A stretch of DNA of 64,000 nucleotides from Actinomadura sp. NAK00032 (GCF_013364275.1 NZ_CP054932.1:8990001-9054000); one strand, 5' to 3'; counted from the first letter of the stretch, positions 1 to 9,043 are shown. Notes: generated by a model not told the origin, from the letters alone. Translations and numbers: made by a program.

Positions 1-801
1 CCCGCCGAGCCCCTCGCAGACGGCCACGGCCTGCTCGCGCGTCACCGGGTCGGGCGGCAGGCCCGCCACCGCCGCCCGGTCCAGGAACAGCGCCACCGCC
101 TCGGACTCGCCGCCGCCGTCCCGCGACAGCGGCGGGACGGCCACGACCTGCTCGAACGGGACCATCAGCCGGGCCCGGCTCGTCACCAGCACGCGCAGCT
201 CCGGGCAGGCGGCGAGCAAGCGCTCCACGAACGGCGCCACCCCGTCCCGGACGTGCTCGCAGTTGTCCAGCACCAGCAGCGCGCGGCGGTCGGCCAGCGC
301 CGCCGCGACCGCGTCGTCGATGCCGCGTCCGGGCTGCTCCCCGACGCCCGCCGCCGCCGCGACCGCCGCGCCCACCCGTCCCGGCTCGCTGACCGGGACC
401 AGGTCCGCGAACCACACCCCGTCGGCGAAGTCGCCGGCCAGGTCCTCCGCCGCCGCGAGCGCGAGCCGCGTCTTGCCGACCCCGCCGGGCCCGGCCACGG
501 TCACCAGCCGGTTCGCCCGCACCGCCGCGGCCAGCTCCCGGCGCTCGCGGACCCGTCCGATGAACGCCGTCAGCGGCGCCGGCAGCGCGGGCGCCGACCG
601 CGTCCGCTCGGCGCGGGCGACCTCGTCGGCGTGCCGGGCGAGCGCCCGCCGGTCCGGCAGCGCCAGCTTGCGCAGCAGCGCGGACACGTGCGACTCGACG
701 GTGCGGACCGACAGCACCAGCCGCGCGGCGATCTCGGCGTTGCTCAGGTGCGCGCCGACCAGGGCGAGCACCTCGGCCTCACGGGCGGAGATCGTGGTCA
801 C
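1..801 (-). CDS. LuxR-type HTH / NB-ARC ATPase regulator (3' part outside window)
   Basis: The reverse strand is open from a GTG near 801 to the window edge. It begins with a LuxR-type helix-turn-helix (LSNAEIAARLVLSVRTVESH) in the first 50 residues. After a short linker comes an NB-ARC-like ATPase with a Walker A motif AGPGGVGKT (near 470-497) and a Walker B-like LLVLDNCEH (near 258-280). This is a large cytoplasmic transcription regulator of the AfsR/SARP-ATPase sort, but with the DNA-binding domain at the N terminus. TPR-like repeats usually follow and would lie outside the window. The GTG start is inferred from where the HTH begins; no strong ribosome binding site is visible. It diverges from the oxidoreductase at 914. 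Confidence 0.75.
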   Translation of the reverse strand, partial: MTTISAREAEVLALVGAHLSNAEIAARLVLSVRTVESHVSALLRKLALPDRRALARHADEVARAERTRSAPALPAPLTAFIGRVRERRELAAAVRANRLVTVAGPGGVGKTRLALAAAEDLAGDFADGVWFADLVPVSEPGRVGAAVAAAAGVGEQPGRGIDDAVAAALADRRALLVLDNCEHVRDGVAPFVERLLAACPELRVLVTSRARLMVPFEQVVAVPPLSRDGGGESEAVALFLDRAAVAGLPPDPVTREQAVAVCEGLGG

Positions 802-913
802 CGGCCCATTATCCGTGGCGGGTTCCGTGCTCGGCACGGAGGCGTCCCGCTCGCCGGACGGGAGAGCCTGGAGCCCCGCCGGACGTCCGCCGGCCACGAC
901 CCGAGGAGCGACC

Positions 914-1369
914 ATGACCCTCCCCGCCCCGCGCTCGCGCGCCGAGCGCCGCCGCGACACCGAGCACCGGCTCGCCCACGACGTGGACGTCTGGGTGGCG
1001 ACCGCCTCGCCGGACGGCGTCCCCCACCTGGTGCCGCTGTCCTTCGACTGGGACGGCGAGGCGCTGCTCGCCGCCACCCCGGCCGACAGCCCCACCGGCC
1101 GCAACCTCGCCGCCGGCCGCACCGTCCGGCTCGCCCTCGGCGACACCCGCGACGTGTCCGTGCTCGACGGCACCGTGGAGGTGCTCGACCTCGACGCGCT
1201 GCCGCCGGAGCGGGCCGACCGGTTCGCCGCGCACTCGGGCTTCGACCCCCGCGCGGCGGGCGGCGCCTACCGCTGGTTCCGGATCACCCCCCACCGCGTC
1301 CAGGCGTGGCGCGAGGTGAACGAACTGCCCGGCCGCGACCTCATGCGCGACGGCCGCTGGCTGCCCTGA
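914..1369 (+). CDS. Pyridoxamine 5'-phosphate oxidase-like, F420/flavin-dependent protein
   Basis: A 151-residue protein of the split beta-barrel PPOX superfamily. The N-terminal pattern (VWVATASPDGVPHLVPLSF) is the typical first strand pair that binds the flavin or F420 phosphate. The C-terminal PHRVQAWREVNE is the usual closing strand of small actinobacterial PPOX proteins. Members reduce diverse substrates with FMN or F420 in the cytoplasm; the substrate here cannot be told. The ATG at 914 is preceded by GAGGAGCGACC, a good ribosome binding site. It diverges from the LuxR/NB-ARC regulator; the 112-base gap between them must hold both promoters. Confidence 0.8.
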   Translation: MTLPAPRSRAERRRDTEHRLAHDVDVWVATASPDGVPHLVPLSFDWDGEALLAATPADSPTGRNLAAGRTVRLALGDTRDVSVLDGTVEVLDLDALPPERADRFAAHSGFDPRAAGGAYRWFRITPHRVQAWREVNELPGRDLMRDGRWLP

Positions 1370-1463
1370 CCTCCCGGCTGGCAGGTTTCAGCCTCCGGCG
1401 AGGGGAACCTGGCGGCCGAACGGCGCATCAATACCTCCGACATCGCCTGACATGGGGGTTTAT

Positions 1464-1772
1464 GTGAAGCGCGCAGTCCCGGTCCTCGCCGCTCTCGCGG
1501 CCGGGGGCGTCCTGGTGCTCGGCGGATGCCAGTCCAACTCGCACAGTTGCGTCAATGGCGAGTGCCACGTGACCGTGACCGGCGCCGGACAGACCGTGGA
1601 GGTCAACGACGTCGACGTCACCGTCTCCCAGATCTCCGGCCAGGGCGTCACGATCTCGGCGAACGGCTCCACCCCCACCACCCTCGCCAACGGCCAGCGC
1701 GCCCGGGTGGGCCCAGTAACGATCACCGTGACCTCCATCGAGAACGACAAGGTCAAATTCGACCTCCGCTAA
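1464..1772 (+). CDS. Small secreted lipoprotein, unknown function
   Basis: About 102 residues from the GTG at 1464 (an in-frame ATG at 1452 is the alternative; a GGGGG run 5 bases before the GTG favours the shorter form). A basic N terminus (KRAVP) and a hydrophobic stretch lead to the lipobox LGGC, so the protein is predicted to be lipid-anchored outside the membrane at the Cys near residue 22. The mature part has a small cysteine pair (HSCVNGECHV) and then beta-rich sequence with many Thr and Val residues. The family was not recognised. It stands alone between the PPOX gene and a reverse-strand TetR gene. Confidence 0.7.
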   Translation: MKRAVPVLAALAAGGVLVLGGCQSNSHSCVNGECHVTVTGAGQTVEVNDVDVTVSQISGQGVTISANGSTPTTLANGQRARVGPVTITVTSIENDKVKFDLR

Positions 1773-1799
1773 CGCCGGCGGGCAGCCGCCGTGTCCCGG

Positions 1800-2348
1800 T
1801 CAGGGCGGGAGGAGGGCGCGGCAGGTGGTGGTGATGAAGGTGTCGGTCTCGAGTGGGGGCGGGCGGCGGGCCAGGAGGTGGCGGCGGACGGCGCCGTAGG
1901 GGACGTCGACCGTGGCGAAGAGCAGCCGCTCGCGTTCCAGGCCCGGATGCCGTTCGGTGAAGGAGTCGAGGGCGGCGGCGCTCTCCTGGTTCAGCGCGGC
2001 GAACCGCTCCGGCCATTCGGCCACCAGGTCCTGCCGCCGGTGGAGCAGCAGGACGGCGGCCTCGTCCGGATGCGAGCGGCACCAGCGGGGCGTGTGAAGC
2101 GCCGCCGCCTCGGCGTCGCCGGCCGCCAGGGCCGCGACGAACCCCTCCTGGAAGCGGTGCGCGCAGCGCGCCCAGAGCGTGGCGAGCAGCAGGTCGCGGG
2201 ACCCGAACCGGTGGTAGATCGAGCCGGACGGGGCGCCGAGCCGCGCCGCGATGGCGCCGATGGTGGCCGCGCCGGGCCCGTCCTCGGCGACCACCGCCAG
2301 CGCGGCGTCGAGGATCCGGTCCTCGCCGAACTTGGCCGGTCTTCCCAT
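1800..2348 (-). CDS. TetR/AcrR family transcriptional regulator
   Basis: 182 residues starting at MGRPAKFGEDRIL, which opens the TetR DNA-binding domain. The HTH lies at about residues 25-50 (GAATIGAIAARLGAPSGSIY followed by HRFGSRDLL). The C-terminal half is a variable ligand-binding domain; its VDVPYGAVRRHL segment is common in short actinobacterial TetR proteins. An upstream in-frame ATG at 2363 would add five residues. It diverges from the SnoaL-like gene at 2411 across about 60 bases and probably represses it and itself. Ligand unknown. Confidence 0.85.
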   Translation of the reverse strand: MGRPAKFGEDRILDAALAVVAEDGPGAATIGAIAARLGAPSGSIYHRFGSRDLLLATLWARCAHRFQEGFVAALAAGDAEAAALHTPRWCRSHPDEAAVLLLHRRQDLVAEWPERFAALNQESAAALDSFTERHPGLERERLLFATVDVPYGAVRRHLLARRPPPLETDTFITTTCRALLPP

Positions 2349-2379
2349 GGCAGCGCCCTCCATGCTAGTAGTGGGAGCA

Positions 2380-2387
2380 TTCTAGAA
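2380..2387. promoter_or_regulatory. Candidate operator palindrome between TetR and SnoaL-like genes
   Basis: TTCTAGAA is a perfect 8-base palindrome inside a short A+T-richer patch in the divergent intergenic region, where a TetR autoregulatory site would be expected. The inference is positional only. Confidence 0.3.
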
Positions 2388-2410
2388 CATCTTCTCTAAA
2401 AGAGGTGCCC

Positions 2411-2815
2411 ATGACCGCCGACGCCGATCTCGTCGCCGGGTTCTACGCCGCCACGCAAGCGCGGGACGCCGCCGCGATCCTCGCGCTGCTGCATCCGGAG
2501 TTCGAGGCCCGCACCGCGCCCGGCCTGCCGTTCGGCGCGGGCGGCACGTTCCACGGCCCCGAGGAGACCCTCACCCGCGTGTGGGGCGCCATCTTCGCCG
2601 AGTACGACACGGCCCCCTACGCCGAGACCTCGCACGAGACGGGCGACGGGCTCGTGGTGGTGACCGGCCACTACCGGGGCACCGCGCGCTCCACCGAGCG
2701 CCGGTACGAGGCGGAGTTCGTCCACCTGTGGCGCGTCACCGACGGCCGGATCTCCTGGCTCCACCAGTACACGGACACGGCCCGCTGGCATGAGGCCCTG
2801 GTCCCTCTGGGCTGA
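2411..2815 (+). CDS. SnoaL-like / NTF2-fold protein
   Basis: 134 residues with the pattern of small NTF2-like proteins: an N-terminal helix VAGFYAATQARDAAAILALL, the HPEFEAR strand, a central FHGPEETLTRVW, and the closing HLWRVTDGRISWLHQYTDT. Such proteins act as isomerases, cyclases or ligand binders; no catalytic assignment is possible. AGAGG lies 6 bases before the ATG at 2411, which favours it over the GTG at 2405. It diverges from the TetR regulator and is probably its target. Confidence 0.8.
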   Translation: MTADADLVAGFYAATQARDAAAILALLHPEFEARTAPGLPFGAGGTFHGPEETLTRVWGAIFAEYDTAPYAETSHETGDGLVVVTGHYRGTARSTERRYEAEFVHLWRVTDGRISWLHQYTDTARWHEALVPLG

Positions 2816-2822
2816 GGCCTCG

Positions 2823-3034
2823 CTACGGGGCCTCAACCGCTGAGATCAGGTAGCGGTTGACCTCGGCGCCGCGAAGTTGCGCCGACTGCTCCGGCGACGG
2901 GCCCATCCTCGGAAGCGCTCGACGTCCTCGCCGCTTTCCCAGCGCTCGGACACGTTGATGCGGCCGGGCTCCAGGAGATCGGCCGAAATGGCGAAGTCAA
3001 GGCATCCCGCTGCCTTGGACGACAATTCACACAT
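2823..3034 (-). pseudogene. Antibiotic biosynthesis monooxygenase (ABM) remnant, frameshifted
   Basis: The reverse strand from about 3034 reads AAGCLDFAISADLLEPGRIN then VSERWESGEDVERFRG, the hallmark core of ABM-domain proteins. The frame then goes wrong. The expected continuation (MGPSPEQSAQLRGAEVNRY, then a C-terminal LISAVEAP and stop) is found one frame over, ending in TAG at 2823-2825. A single missing base near 2905-2912 would explain this. Only about 9 residues precede the GCLDF motif, whereas complete ABM proteins have about 25-30, so the N terminus is lost too. It lies between the SnoaL-like gene and the hypothetical gene at 3165, on the opposite strand. Confidence 0.75.
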
Positions 3035-3164
3035 ATTTCCCCGACCAGTGGCGATGGCGCTACATCGATGTTTTTGTGATGGTATGACCGCTGTCGGACG
3101 GGGGCACTTCCAGGCGTCTTCTCCCGCCGTACGCTCGCATCGGGCTTTCGGGAGGTCGGGGAGA

Positions 3165-3647
3165 ATGAAGCGTCTGTACGAACGGTCCAGCAGGCGGACG
3201 GAGCCCGGGGCGCTCGATCCGCAGGTACGGGCGGCGATCGCCGCGCACGCCCAGGAGCATCTGCTCGGGAACGTGCTCGGCACCGCGCGGTGGTGCTGCG
3301 TCACGCGCAGCGTGCGGCTCAAGCGGCCGGGGCCGCTGGCGAGGCTCACGGGGACGGGCGACCCCGACGGCGAGCACACGACGGTCGCGCTGCTCCCGCC
3401 CACCTATCTGGTGGTGGCCGTGGCAGGGAAGCGCCGGGGCGTCCACGTCCGGTCGATCTGGCTGGGGGACGTCAGCATCCACGCGCCCTCGCCGCTCGTC
3501 CCGGACACGGGGGTCAGCGCCACCGGCCTGTGGTCGGGCATGCCGGAAGCGGCCTCTTTCCATATCGCCCTCGGCGACGACGCCGACGGAAAGGCCTTCC
3601 TCACCGCCTTGCGCAACGCCGTCACCGCCGCAAAGTCGAGTGGTTAG
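3165..3647 (+). CDS. Hypothetical protein, possible PH-like fold
   Basis: 160 residues starting at MKRLYERSSRRTEPG, with GGAGG and GGGGAGA just upstream of the ATG at 3165. The first 40 residues look helical and charged. The rest alternates hydrophobic strands (TARWCCVTRSVRLKR, TTVALLPPTYLVVAVAGKRR, GVHVRSIWLGDVSIH) and ends in a helix (GKAFLTALRNAVTAAK). That pattern of a strand-rich core and a C-terminal helix is compatible with a PH-like domain. No signal peptide or membrane segment. It is convergent with the Ser/Thr kinase at 3681. Function unknown. Confidence 0.65.
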   Translation: MKRLYERSSRRTEPGALDPQVRAAIAAHAQEHLLGNVLGTARWCCVTRSVRLKRPGPLARLTGTGDPDGEHTTVALLPPTYLVVAVAGKRRGVHVRSIWLGDVSIHAPSPLVPDTGVSATGLWSGMPEAASFHIALGDDADGKAFLTALRNAVTAAKSSG

Positions 3648-3680
3648 GGCGGGACCGACTCACCGCGCCTTCGCCATTGA

Positions 3681-5441
3681 TCAGACGATGCGGGCGCAGA
3701 GTACTCCCTTGCGGAAGTCGTTCCATCGCAGCGAGCCGCTCGGGCACCTGGACTCGTAGTAGCCGGTGAACTGGAGGATGTAGTTGAACCCCCGGGGGAC
3801 GGTGTTCTTACCGCAGCTCCACGAGGTCATCAGGCCGTGCCCGGTGATGGACGCCGTGCTGCCGTCCTTCGAGCTCTTCTTACCCAGGAAGCATTCGCCG
3901 TCCCTGAACTGCCGCCGCACGCAGAGATAGATCCGCTCTCCGTCGTGGTAGGGCGACCTCCACCAGTCCTCCCCGTCGAGCAGCTCGGCGTCGCACCCGC
4001 TGCTGGAATCCTCCACGTCGTAGACCTTCAGGTACGCGTCGCTCCGGCCGCAGGAGACGGCGGTCGGCTTGTTCTCGCTCCACTCGGAGGAGTCGTAGGG
4101 GTCCTGGTAGGCGTCCAGGCAGTCGCCGACCCTGATCTCGTCGAACGCCTCGAAGGTCGGGTCGGGGGTCGGCGTCGGGCTCGACGAGCGGGTGGTGTCC
4201 GAGCCGCCGTAGGTGCCGGACGTCCGGGTCCTGGTCGAGGTGGGCGACGACGTGGACGACGACGAGCCGGCGTTGTCCGATGGGCTCGACCGGTCCTGGG
4301 CGGCGACGGCGATGAGCAGGGCGACCAGCAGGACGCCGATGACCCCGGCCGCGATGCCGCCTGCCGGGGCCGGCGGTTTGACCGGTGGCCTAGCCGGCGG
4401 TGCGACCGGTGGGCGCGGCGGCTGCCGCTGCGGCGGCGCCTTGGGCTTGGGCGGCGTCTGCGCCTTCGGCTTGGGCGGCGCCTTGGGCTTGGGCGGCGGC
4501 TTCGGCTTCTGCTTCTGCTTGGGCCCGGACTTCTTCCCCGCGCCGGCGCTTCCCGCGAAGACCTCCGTCTCGGCGACGCGGGTGGCGATCATCGTGTCGA
4601 ACGTCTCCGGCAGGGACATGCCCTCGTCCGGGGCCAGCGCGGAGCAGCGGTCCAGGAACTCCTCGGTCGGCGGACGGTCGTCCGGGTCCTTCTCCAGGCC
4701 CGCCGCGATGAGCTCCAGCAGCGCCGCCGGGATGCCCGCCAGGTCGGGCTGCTCGTGCCGGACGCGGTAGCCGAGCGCGTCCGGCGGCCCCTCCCCGAAC
4801 GGGTGGCGGCCGGTGGCCGCGAAGGTCAGCACGGCGGCCAGGCAGAACACGTCGCTCGCCGGCCCGATGTCGCCGCCGAGGTACTGCTCGGGCGACATGT
4901 AGCCGGGCGTCCCCACCAGGGTCAGGCTCTGGGACGTGGCGTCCATCGCGCGGGCGATGCCGAAGTCGATGATCCGGGCGCCGTCCCCGGCCAGCAGCAC
5001 GTTGCCCGGCTTGAGGTCCCGGTGGATCACGTTCTGCTCGTGGACGGCACCGAGCCCCTCCGCGAGGCCGGCGCCGAGCGCCGCCACCGACGCCTGGGGC
5101 AGCGGGCCGTTCTCGTCCACGGCCTCCTGCAGCGTCGGCCCGGCGATGTACTCCGTCACCAGCCACGGCGGGTCGGCGTCGGGGTCGGCGTCCACCACGT
5201 GCGCCGTGTAGAAGCCCCCGATGCGGCGCGCGGCGGCGACCTCCTTCGCGAACCGGCGCCGGAACGAGGCGTTGTCGGCGAAGTGCGGGTGGACGACCTT
5301 GACCGCGACCAGCCGCCGTCCCTGCGAGCGTCCCAGATAGACCCGGCCCATCCCGCCGGCCCCCAGCCGGGCCAGCAGCCGGTAGGGGCCGACCTGCTCC
5401 GGATCCCCCGCCTTGAGCGCCTTGAGTCCCGCCCCGGACAT
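3681..5441 (-). CDS. Membrane-anchored eukaryotic-like Ser/Thr protein kinase
   Basis: 586 residues from MSGAGLKALKAGDPEQVG (an upstream ATG at 5486 adds 15). The kinase domain covers about residues 17-270: glycine loop LGAGGMGRVYLG, catalytic Lys in AVKVV, HRDLKPGN catalytic loop, IIDFGIA, and SPEQ in place of APE. A juxtamembrane linker of repeated PPKPK units (about 310-380) leads to one membrane helix (AAGVIGVLLVALLIAVAA). Outside is a Ser/Thr-rich stalk and a Cys-containing sensor region (VGDCLDAYQDP, GCDAELLDGEDWW, ECFLG, SWSCGKN). There are no PASTA repeats. It resembles other orphan actinomycete kinases; substrate unknown. Confidence 0.9.
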   Translation of the reverse strand: MSGAGLKALKAGDPEQVGPYRLLARLGAGGMGRVYLGRSQGRRLVAVKVVHPHFADNASFRRRFAKEVAAARRIGGFYTAHVVDADPDADPPWLVTEYIAGPTLQEAVDENGPLPQASVAALGAGLAEGLGAVHEQNVIHRDLKPGNVLLAGDGARIIDFGIARAMDATSQSLTLVGTPGYMSPEQYLGGDIGPASDVFCLAAVLTFAATGRHPFGEGPPDALGYRVRHEQPDLAGIPAALLELIAAGLEKDPDDRPPTEEFLDRCSALAPDEGMSLPETFDTMIATRVAETEVFAGSAGAGKKSGPKQKQKPKPPPKPKAPPKPKAQTPPKPKAPPQRQPPRPPVAPPARPPVKPPAPAGGIAAGVIGVLLVALLIAVAAQDRSSPSDNAGSSSSTSSPTSTRTRTSGTYGGSDTTRSSSPTPTPDPTFEAFDEIRVGDCLDAYQDPYDSSEWSENKPTAVSCGRSDAYLKVYDVEDSSSGCDAELLDGEDWWRSPYHDGERIYLCVRRQFRDGECFLGKKSSKDGSTASITGHGLMTSWSCGKNTVPRGFNYILQFTGYYESRCPSGSLRWNDFRKGVLCARIV

Positions 5442-5512
5442 CCCACCCCCACACCCTGCTGGACATGATCGTCTATTTGACGCCAACAGTACCGAGAGTG
5501 TTCGTCCCGTTC

Positions 5513-5528
5513 TGCGTCTTCCGACGCA
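5513..5528 (-). terminator. Possible terminator hairpin after the exporter remnant
   Basis: TGCGTC-TTCC-GACGCA forms a perfect 6-bp stem with a 4-base loop, just downstream of the permease stop at 5562 on the reverse strand. There is no T-run, so the call is weak. Confidence 0.3.
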
Positions 5529-5561
5529 CAGCCGGCGCCCCCGCGCGGCTGGGGGCCCGCC

Positions 5562-7187
5562 TCACTCGCGGGCGGCGAGGAGCGTCGTCGGGGACGGCCG
5601 GGTCGCGGCCATCGCGGTGAGCGCCCCGGCCGCGGTCGTGATGGCGAGGGACGCCGCGACGAGCAGGCCGAAGAGCGTCCACGGCACGGCGAGGATGCGC
5701 ACGCCGCCCGGCCCCGGGTGGAAGCCCGCCAGCGCCGCCGCCGCGACCAGGGCGCCCAGCGACAGGCCGATCACTGTCACCACCGCGGCCTCGACGGCGG
5801 CCATCACGACGACCTGCACGCGGCTCAGCCCGGTGGCGCGCAGGACGGCGAACTCGGTGCGGCGCTCGGCGGCGGCGAGCACGACCGCGTTGACCACCGC
5901 GATCGCCGCGTACAGGCCGGACATGCCCATCAGCACGGACATGATCCCCATCGTGCCGCGCTGCTGCTCGGCCACCCTGGCGTCCGCCCACCCGGCCAAG
6001 GTGCGCACCTCGCCGAGGCCGGCGGCGCGGATCCGGCCGGCGACCGCACGCGGCGACGTCCCGGGGGCGACCTGGACCAGGGTCTCGGTCGGCGCGTCCG
6101 CGAGCATCGCGGCGGGGACGAGGTCGCGCGGCACCAGGAAGTTGTCGCTGCCGTTCTCCAGGACCTCCGGCATCCGCGCGACGGTGCGCAGCTTCAGCTC
6201 GCGGGTGCCGATCCGCGCCGTCACCGTCCCGCTGCGGACGCCCTCGGCGGCGAGCCGGGGACCGATCGCGACCGTGCGGCCGTGCAGCGCGTCCAGGGAT
6301 CCGGAGCGCAGCACGAGGCGGTGGGTGCGGCGGTAGGCGGCGGCGTCGACCGCGGTGATCCCCGCGTGGTACGTCCGCCGGTAGGAGCGCTGCTCAACGC
6401 GGTGCCGGACGGTCACCGACATCTCCACCCGGCTCTGCGCGGACGCCACGGCGACGCCCGGCACGTCCGGGATGCGGGCCGCGGCGGCACCGGTCGAGGT
6501 CACCACCAGGTCGACGGCCGTGATGCGCTGCAGGTCGGTGCCGGTGGCGCGGGCGAGCGAGTTCAGCGCGCCGGTGAGGCCGATGAGCAGCCCGACCAGG
6601 ACGATGAGGGGCGCGGCGGTCGAGGCGCTGCGCCGTACCGCGTCGCGCAGTCCGGCCTGCGCCAGGTCGCCGAGAGCGCTGGTGCGCAGCACCGTCCCGA
6701 GCAGCCGGCCGAACAGCGGGACGGCCAGCGGGCTCAGCGCGCTGAGGGCGATCGATCCGAAGACGGAGACGGCCATCGCGATCAGCAGGGCGCCCAGCAG
6801 GTCGGCGCCGTGCCCGGCCGCGACGAGCAGCACCGTGAGGGCGAGCGAGGAGACGCCCGCCAGCCAGCGGCCGGCGGTCATCACGCGGGTCGCGCGGGGC
6901 GCGCCGCGCAGGGCGTCCAGCGGACGCACCCGGGCCGCCCGGTAGGCGGCGGCGAGCACCCCGCAGATCGCGACGCCGATCCCCACGCACGGCGAGAGCA
7001 CCAGCACCCCGTTGGACCAGCGCGCGGAGAAGTCGTCCGGCAGCAGCCCGATCCCGATCAGCAGCCGGCCCTGCGCCCAGGTGGCGGGCACCCCCAGCGC
7101 GATGCCGAGGGCGCTGCCGGCGAGCCCCAGCAGGAACGCCTCGCCCAGCAGCAACCGGACGATCTGCGGGCGGCTCCCGCCGATCAT
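5562..7187 (-). pseudogene. ABC exporter permease (FtsX/MacB type), N terminus deleted
   Basis: 541 residues of an FtsX-type permease beginning abruptly at MIGGSRPQIVRLLLGEAFLL. In complete relatives (about 800-850 residues) this LR-x-x-G-x-x-x-x-Q motif lies near residue 290, after the first membrane helix and large outer domain. What remains is the end of the first FtsX domain, several membrane segments (VLVLSPCVGIGVAICGVLAA, LIAMAVSVFGSIALSAL), and a complete second domain including ERRTEFAVLRATGLSRVQVV. The first codons follow the ATPase remnant in the same frame, separated by a TAA. It cannot make a normal transporter. Confidence 0.8.
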
Positions 7188-7193
7188 GCGCAG

Positions 7194-7631
7194 TTAGCGG
7201 GGCCGGTGCCGCGCGCGCTCCGCCAGCCCGACGCCGGCCAGCGCGGCGCGCACGTCCGCGCGGGACGGCCGGGCGCCGGCCAGCCTCAGCGGGAGCGCGA
7301 CGTTCTGCTCGGCGGTCAGCGAGGCGACCAGGTTGAAGTTCTGGAAGACGAAGCCCATGGCGCGGCGCCGCAGCGCGGTCAGCGCGGCGTCGGTCGCGCG
7401 GGTGATGTCCTGCCCGGCCAGCACGACGCGTCCGGCGGACGCCCGGTCCAGGCCCGCGGCGCAGTGCAGCAGGGTCGACTTGCCGGAACCGGACGGGCCC
7501 ATCACGGCGGTCCAGGTGGCGGCCGGGAAGGCGACGCTGACGCCCGCGAGCGCATGGACGCGCGCCTCGCCCGTCCCGTAGTGCCTGCTCACCTCATGCA
7601 GTTGCACAGGCGGGGGCGGCGGGTGGTTCAT
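7194..7631 (-). pseudogene. ABC exporter ATPase, C-terminal half deleted
   Basis: 145 residues of a MacB/LolD-like ATPase: Walker A MGPSGSGKSTLL (about residues 44-55), Q-loop VFQNFNLV (about 94-101), then GLAERARHRPR and an immediate TAA. Intact relatives continue at exactly this point into the LSGGQ signature, Walker B and H-loop, all of which are absent. The start codon overlaps the esterase stop (ATGA), so the operon order esterase-ATPase-permease is preserved. The 3' end abuts the truncated permease, which argues for one deletion that removed the end of this gene and the start of the next. Confidence 0.85.
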
Positions 7632-8929
7632 CGCAGGGCGCCCAGGTCGATGCCGCGCGCCAGGGCCTGGTAGCCCGCGTCGTTGGGGTGCAGGCCGTCC
7701 TCGTAGACGTAGGCAAGGCGTGGACGGTCAGGGTCGGCGGGGTCGGCCATGATGCGGTCGGCGTCCAGGACCGCGTCGTACTCGCCGCTGGTGCGGATCC
7801 AGTGGTTGACGGCGTCGCGCTCCTTCTCCACCTGCGGCGTCCACACCGGGAACAGGGCGCCCTTCATCGGCAGGATGGTCGTCCCGACGACCTTGAGGCC
7901 GCGTGCACGAGCCGCGCGGATCAGCTGCCGCTGGGCCGCGATGACCTGCCGGGCGGTCGACGGCCCGCCCGGCACCAGGCACGGGTCGCCGGGAGTGTCG
8001 CGGATGTCGTTGGCGCCGAGGTGCACGATGACCGACCGGACGCCGGGCCGGGCCAGGACGTCGCGGGCGAACCGGGCGGTGGCCTTCTCGCCGCTGCACG
8101 CCGAGTCGTACCGCAGCCGGTTCCCGCCGATCCCCGCGTTGACGACGCCGAGCGGGCGGCGGGCGGCGGCGAGCCGTTCCGCGAGCGCGTCCGGGAGCCG
8201 CGCGTCGGCGCCGGGGGACGCGCCGACCCCGTCGACGAGCGAGTCGCCGAAGGCCACCACGGAGCCGGTACCGGCGGTGCCGCCGGTCACGTCGACGCCG
8301 GCCAGGTAGTAGAGCGCGTCGGTGGTCTCGGTGTAGGCGTCCGAGCCGATGTCGGACAGGTGGTCGCCGGGCGCCCGGTAGGCGGGCGCGGTGGTGAAGC
8401 GGTGGAAGGTCGCCGGCCCGGTGGCGCCCGTGAACCGGAGCGTGACGGCCAGCTTCTCCAGCGGCGCCGTGGTGAGCGCCACCGGATCGCTGACGAGTTC
8501 CCGGCCCGGCGGGACGGTGGCGGAGCGCCCGCCGCCGAACGTCAGCGCGGTCGCGGTACCCGGCCACACCTTGGCGCCGCCTCCCGACCGGCCGACCGCA
8601 CCGGCGGCGACCCGCAGCGGGGACGTGCCGTAGCGGTTCGACAGCCGGATCCGGATCCGCGTGCCGCCCGTGCTCAGCCGGACGACCTGCCGCAGCGAGT
8701 GGTCGCGGAAACCCGCCACCGACCAGTTCGGCCCGTCGTCCTCGCCGCCGTTGAGGGGCCGCTGCATCGCCGTCCCCCAGCTCTGCGACCAGCTCGCGGA
8801 CGGTGCGGCGACCGGTCGCGCCGACGCCTCGGGACCGCCGGGCAGCGCGGGCACGAGCCCGGCGACCAGCACCATGCCGGTCACGCCGGCCAGGGGAAGG
8901 ATCATCCGTGCGGAGGGCTTTCGTCTCAT
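7628..8929 (-). CDS. Secreted GDSL/SGNH-family esterase
   Basis: 433 residues. An N-terminal signal region (MRRKPSARMILPLAGVTGMV and on, cleavage near ASA about residue 36) marks an exported protein. A beta-rich N-terminal domain (about 45-215) is followed by the SGNH hydrolase domain: block I VVAFGDSLVDG with the nucleophile Ser near 230, block II Gly in VVNAGIGGNR, block III HLGANDIRD, and block V DGLHPND with the catalytic Asp and His near 407-410. These enzymes cut ester bonds in lipids, acetylated glycans or similar. The stop overlaps the ATPase start by four bases, so it was the first gene of the exporter operon. Confidence 0.88.
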   Translation of the reverse strand: MRRKPSARMILPLAGVTGMVLVAGLVPALPGGPEASARPVAAPSASWSQSWGTAMQRPLNGGEDDGPNWSVAGFRDHSLRQVVRLSTGGTRIRIRLSNRYGTSPLRVAAGAVGRSGGGAKVWPGTATALTFGGGRSATVPPGRELVSDPVALTTAPLEKLAVTLRFTGATGPATFHRFTTAPAYRAPGDHLSDIGSDAYTETTDALYYLAGVDVTGGTAGTGSVVAFGDSLVDGVGASPGADARLPDALAERLAAARRPLGVVNAGIGGNRLRYDSACSGEKATARFARDVLARPGVRSVIVHLGANDIRDTPGDPCLVPGGPSTARQVIAAQRQLIRAARARGLKVVGTTILPMKGALFPVWTPQVEKERDAVNHWIRTSGEYDAVLDADRIMADPADPDRPRLAYVYEDGLHPNDAGYQALARGIDLGALR

Positions 8930-9043
8930 GCCTCGATCCCACCGCCGAGGCACCCCGCGCCACATCACGGCAGGCCCCCGACTTCGGGGTATGCCCAGCA
9001 CTACCCGGACTCCGCACCCGGAAGGCTCGGCTACCGTACGCCT

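Noticed and set aside
253..913. Plus-strand extension of the PPOX gene
   Set aside because: It is antisense to the LuxR/NB-ARC gene, whose HTH and Walker motifs are clear; PPOX proteins begin at the ATG at 914.
7688..9043. Plus-strand open frame running into the histidine kinase gene
   Set aside because: It lies antisense to the esterase and has shadow composition; the kinase itself starts at the GTG near 9044.
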